NCBI GenBank assembly: GCA_002452635.1
Contig: DKEU01000081.1
Coordinates: 1 to 15,499, forward strand
DNA from: Desulfovibrionaceae bacterium UBA6814
GTDB lineage: Bacteria > Desulfobacterota > Desulfovibrionia > Desulfovibrionales > Desulfovibrionaceae
Direction: 5' to 3'
Length of the DNA: 15,499 bases
Part shown: in pieces, positions 12,406 through 15,499 of the stretch
Layout of the letters: the number at the start of each line of letters is the position of its first letter
How positions within the stretch are numbered: the first letter of the stretch is position 1
Translations under genes and position numbers: made by a program
Notes under the pieces: model-generated
Told to the model about the DNA's origin: nothing
The model's database searches: none
Seen by the model: the letters and a program-made list of their open reading frames with translations, nothing else

Positions 12406-13350
12406 ATGGCCCCTGTGATTCGGGATTTCCTGGAGGGCCGGCCCTCGACCCTGGCCCGGGTCCTGGAGCTGGACGGGGTGCGTCTGTTCCCCACCCCGGC
12501 GGGCTGGGCCTTCCTGGCCTGCCAGGGAGCCATGCTGGCCATCGCCCTGGTCTACGCCAACAACCTGGCCCTGCTCTTCACCCTGCTGCTGACCTGCGCC
12601 GCGGCCCTGTCCCTGCCCCTCACCCTGCGCGCGGCCCGCGGCCTGGCCGCGGCCGGGACCTTTGCCGAACCGGCCTTTGCCGGCGGCCGGGCCACCCTGG
12701 TGCTGGCCGCCCGGCACGGCCTGGGCCGCCCCCTGCCCGCGGGCGTGGTGTTTCCCGGCGGGGAGCACGCGGTGGCCGACCTGGCCCCGGGTCGGGCCAC
12801 CCGGCTGGAGCTGCGCTTCCCGGCCCAGCAGCGGGGACTTCTGCATACCGGCCCCGGCGTGCTGCTCACCGAGTTCCCCCTGGGCCTGGTCCGGGGCTTC
12901 GTGCCCATGCCCGAGCCGGCCCCGGGCCTGGTCTGTCCCCGGCCCCTGCCCGGCGGCCGGCCGGCCGGCTCGGACCCGCATCCCGGCCGCCAGCCCGAAC
13001 ACGTGGCGGCCGGTGACGACGACTTCCGGGAGCTGCGCGACTACCGGCCCGGCGACCGGCCGGCGCGCATCGCCTGGCCCGCCTCCTCCCGCGGCCAGGG
13101 GCTCCTGGCCAAGCGCTTCGAGGGCGAGGCCGGACCGGCCGAGGTCCTGGACTTCGCAGCCCTGGCCGGCGACGCCGAGGACCGGCTCTCCCGGCTCTGC
13201 GCCCTGGTGCTGGCGGCCCGGGAGCGGGGAGCGGCCTTCACCCTGCGCCTGCCCGGGCTGGACCTGGGGCCGGGCGCGGGACCGGAGCACGCCGCCTCCT
13301 GCCTGCGCAGCCTGGCCCTGTTCCCGGACAGGGAGTCCGGCCGTGCCTGA
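12406..13350 (+). CDS. DUF58 domain membrane protein
   Basis: The 314-residue protein has two N-terminal membrane spans (about 32-52 and 55-75) and then a soluble region. The DUF58 signature is DDDFRELRDYRPGDRPARIA (204-223) followed by WPASSRGQGLLAKRFEGE (224-241), matching the conserved ReYxpGDdxrxIdWkasAR-type block, with Trp-Pro in place of the usual Trp-Lys. It sits between a MoxR ATPase and a TgpA-like transglutaminase, the standard neighbourhood of this family. No molecular function is firmly known; roles in assembly of envelope or redox complexes have been proposed for MoxR-DUF58 pairs. It is co-translated with the next gene, whose GTG lies before its stop (8-nt overlap). Confidence 0.88.
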   Translation: MAPVIRDFLEGRPSTLARVLELDGVRLFPTPAGWAFLACQGAMLAIALVYANNLALLFTLLLTCAAALSLPLTLRAARGLAAAGTFAEPAFAGGRATLVLAARHGLGRPLPAGVVFPGGEHAVADLAPGRATRLELRFPAQQRGLLHTGPGVLLTEFPLGLVRGFVPMPEPAPGLVCPRPLPGGRPAGSDPHPGRQPEHVAAGDDDFRELRDYRPGDRPARIAWPASSRGQGLLAKRFEGEAGPAEVLDFAALAGDAEDRLSRLCALVLAARERGAAFTLRLPGLDLGPGAGPEHAASCLRSLALFPDRESGRA

Positions 13351-15319
13351 GCGCGCGCCGGACCGCCTGGCCCGGGCCGTGCTCCTGCTCATGGCCCTGG
13401 CCCTGGCCGGGCTCGTTCCGGAGCTGCCCGGCTGGGTCCTGGCCTGGTGCGGCGCGTGCCTGGCCGCAGGCCTGCTCCAGGCCAAGCGCCTGCTGCCGCC
13501 CCTGCCCCGCTGGGTGCGGCTGGGCCTGGTGCTGGCCGGCTGCGCCGGGGTCCTGGCCACTCCGGGGGAGCTGTCGCGCATCGAATTCGGGGCCACGGTG
13601 CTGGCGGTGCTCGTGGGGGTCAAGGCCCTGGAGCTGGCCACCCACCGGGACAAGCTCTCGGCCCTGTTGCTCAGCCTGTTCCTGGCGGTGGCCGGCGCCC
13701 TGTGTTCGCCCGGCCTGGGCACGGCCCTGGCCCTGCTCCTGCCGGCCCTGGCCGCCCTGGCCGCCCTGGCCGCGGCCGGCGGCGCGTTGCGGCCCGAGGC
13801 CCGGGTGCCGGGCCGGCTGCGCCTGGCCGGGGGGCTGTTGCTGGCCGCCCTGCCCCTGGCCGGGGCGCTCTTTCTCTTCTTCCCCCGGGTGAGCGCCGGG
13901 GTGGTCCCCCTGCCCGCGCCGGGCAGCCTGTCCGGCATCTCCGACCAGCTCTCCCCCGGCGACCTGGCTCCGGTGGCCCGCAACCAGGCCCCGGCTTTCC
14001 GGGTGGAGTTCCACGGCCCGGCTCCGCGCCCGGCAGCCCGCTACTGGCGCTGCCTGACCCTGTCCCTGTTCGACGGCCGGCAGTGGCGGCGGCGCACCCC
14101 CAGCCTGTTTCCCCCGCCCTTGGCGCAATCCGCCAGGCCCGTGGCCTACACCATCGCCCTGGAACCCCACTGGCACACCTGGCTGCCCACCCTGGACCTG
14201 CCCCTGCAGAGCACGGACCAGGGGCAGTTGGACGCGGACCGCTGCCTGGCGACGCGGGGACCGGTGCGCTCGCGCCTGCGCTATTCCGCAACGTCGGTCC
14301 TGGACTTCGCCACGCCCCAGCCGCCCCGGGTGCCGGACTGGTCCCTGGACCTCCCCGCCACGGGCAATCGCCGCACCCTGGCACTGGGCCGCCGCCTGGC
14401 CGAGGAACATCCCGCCCCCGGGGACCGGGTGCGGGCCGTGCTGGACCTGTTCGGCAGCGGGGACTTCGCCTACACCCTGTCCCCGCCGCCCCTGGGCCGG
14501 GACCAGACGGACGACTTCCTGTTCGCCACCCGCAGCGGCTATTGCGGCCACTACGCCTCGGCCGCGGCCTTCCTGCTGCGCGCGGCCGGGGTGCCGGCGC
14601 GGATCGTGATGGGATACCTGGGAGGCGAGGACAACCCCATGGGCGACTATGCGCTGGTGCGCCAGAGCAACGCCCATGTCTGGGTGGAGGCCCTGTTGCC
14701 GGACTCGGGATGGACCCGGGTGGATCCCACCCTGGCCGTGGCCCCGCGGCTGGCCGAATTCGGCCCCGAGACCGTCTTCTCTCCCGAAGACCTGGCCGAA
14801 CTGCGCCCGCAGTCCCGCTTCGGCCTGTCCCCGGAGCTGTTGCAGGAGCTGGGCATGGCCTGGGACGCCCTGGCCTTCCGCGCGGACCCCTGGCTGGGGG
14901 ACTACGACCTGACGGCCCAGGAGGCCCTGCTGCGCGGTCTGGGCATCGCGCCCCGCACCTGGTCCGGCCGGGCCACGGCCCTGGCCGCGGGGTTGGCCCT
15001 GGCCGTGCTGGCCGGGTTCGCGCTGCGGCCGGCCCTGTCCCGCCTGGGCCGGGGGCCGCGCCCCGACCCCGCGGCCGCGCTCTATGCCCGGTTCTGCACC
15101 CGGCTGGCCCGCACCGGCCTGCCCCGTCCGCCCCACCAGGGGCCTCTGGACTACGCCCGCCGGGTGTCCCGGCTGCGGCCGGACCTGGGGCCGGAAACCG
15201 CGGCCATTGCCGGACTCTACGCCGACCTGCGCTACGGCCGCGCCCCCAGCCCGCGGGACCTGCACGAACTGCGGCGCCGGGTGCGGGCCTTCCGGCCCGG
15301 GCGGCACGAGCGCACCTGA
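13343..15319 (+). CDS. TgpA-like membrane transglutaminase (DUF3488-transglutaminase-DUF4129)
   Basis: The 658-residue protein has an N-terminal membrane domain with about six to seven hydrophobic spans (within residues 10-180), an extracytoplasmic part opening with GSLSGISDQLSPGDLAPVAR (194-213) typical of TgpA, and a transglutaminase-like core: Cys401 in RSGYCGHYASAAAFLLRAAG, His445 in NAHVWVEALL, Asp461 in WTRVDPT. A further span (about 543-562) is followed by a cytosolic C-terminal region (about 573-650) of the DUF4129 kind. In Pseudomonas aeruginosa TgpA is essential and has a periplasmic transglutaminase domain; the substrate is not established. The GTG start has GGGAG 7 nt upstream and overlaps the DUF58 gene by 8 nt. 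Confidence 0.9.
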   Translation: MPERAPDRLARAVLLLMALALAGLVPELPGWVLAWCGACLAAGLLQAKRLLPPLPRWVRLGLVLAGCAGVLATPGELSRIEFGATVLAVLVGVKALELATHRDKLSALLLSLFLAVAGALCSPGLGTALALLLPALAALAALAAAGGALRPEARVPGRLRLAGGLLLAALPLAGALFLFFPRVSAGVVPLPAPGSLSGISDQLSPGDLAPVARNQAPAFRVEFHGPAPRPAARYWRCLTLSLFDGRQWRRRTPSLFPPPLAQSARPVAYTIALEPHWHTWLPTLDLPLQSTDQGQLDADRCLATRGPVRSRLRYSATSVLDFATPQPPRVPDWSLDLPATGNRRTLALGRRLAEEHPAPGDRVRAVLDLFGSGDFAYTLSPPPLGRDQTDDFLFATRSGYCGHYASAAAFLLRAAGVPARIVMGYLGGEDNPMGDYALVRQSNAHVWVEALLPDSGWTRVDPTLAVAPRLAEFGPETVFSPEDLAELRPQSRFGLSPELLQELGMAWDALAFRADPWLGDYDLTAQEALLRGLGIAPRTWSGRATALAAGLALAVLAGFALRPALSRLGRGPRPDPAAALYARFCTRLARTGLPRPPHQGPLDYARRVSRLRPDLGPETAAIAGLYADLRYGRAPSPRDLHELRRRVRAFRPGRHERT

Positions 15320-15375
15320 TCCCGGCCCTCGGCCGCGATCCCCGCGGGCCTATGCCGGGCGGACGGCTCGGCCGG

Positions 15376-15499
15376 TCAGGGCTTCGCCGCCGGCCCGGCC
15401 GGCAACTCCACCACGAAGACGCTGCCCGCGCCGGGCTCGGACTCGGCCCAGATGCGGCCCCCGTAGTGGCTCACGATCTCGCGGCAGATGGCCAGGCCC
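15376..15499 (-). CDS. Sensor histidine kinase, C-terminal fragment (5' end outside window)
   Basis: Read on the minus strand, 40 codons and a TGA are visible: GLAICREIVSHYGGRIWAES, then EPGAGSVFVVELP and a short Ala/Pro/Gly tail. This is the G2-box end of a HATPase_c domain (GLAIxxxIVxxHGGxIWxESxxGxGSxFxxxLP), as in many two-component kinases. The dimerisation, histidine and sensing domains lie beyond the window, so the signal and partner regulator are unknown. It converges on the transglutaminase operon with a 56-bp gap in which I see no clear terminator. Confidence 0.9.
   Translation of the reverse strand, partial: GLAICREIVSHYGGRIWAESEPGAGSVFVVELPAGPAAKP

Noticed and set aside
13343..15319. 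A bona fide protein cross-linking transglutaminase or secreted protease
   Set aside because: The Cys-His-Asp triad is present, but the multi-span membrane domain, the SPGDLA block and the MoxR/DUF58 neighbours identify the TgpA-like family, whose reaction is not established.

Overview
The window is a very GC-rich, densely coded bacterial chromosome segment. The flagellin C-terminus, the fliD-fliS-glycosyltransferase order, the four-subunit 2-oxoacid:ferredoxin oxidoreductase and an HU gene of delta-proteobacterial look together suggest a motile anaerobe of the Desulfovibrionales (sulfate-reducer type). That assignment is inference from gene content and protein style; no rRNA or other decisive marker is present.

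Layout. (1) 1-5261, plus strand: a late flagellar block. It holds the 3' end of a flagellin gene, a strong stem-loop, fliD (filament cap), fliS (flagellin chaperone with an unusually long Ala/Pro-rich tail), a GT4-type glycosyltransferase, and a second protein with a divergent GT2-like domain. The last four genes are tightly spaced or overlapping, so filament assembly and probable flagellin glycosylation are likely co-expressed. (2) 5261-5475: a non-coding, imperfectly palindromic repeat-like element that begins at the last base of the preceding stop codon, followed by a bidirectional intrinsic terminator. (3) 5494-6693, minus strand: an HU-family DNA-binding protein and an orphan NarL-type response regulator. 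(4) 6694-7003: a divergent intergenic region with a likely response-regulator promoter, a possible 23-codon leader ORF and a 12-bp hairpin just before the next operon. (5) 7004-9857, plus strand: four genes (delta, alpha, beta, gamma) of a 2-oxoacid:ferredoxin oxidoreductase, best matched to the 2-oxoglutarate type. (6) 9854-10510, minus strand: a HAD-family phosphatase whose stop overlaps the gamma-subunit stop in a shared CTAG. (7) 10663-15319, plus strand: an exported dienelactone-hydrolase-like protein translationally coupled to a MoxR AAA+ ATPase / DUF58 / TgpA-like transglutaminase operon. (8) 15376-15499, minus strand: the C-terminal end of a sensor histidine kinase running off the window.

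Most of the window is recognisable core or near-core biology. I did not find a clearly new multi-gene system. The points most worth a second look are the FliS tail, the two-domain GT2-like protein, the repeat element fused to its stop codon, the leader-ORF/hairpin arrangement before the oxidoreductase operon, the coupling of an exported hydrolase to the MoxR operon, and a 14-bp motif shared by the HU and hydrolase promoter regions.
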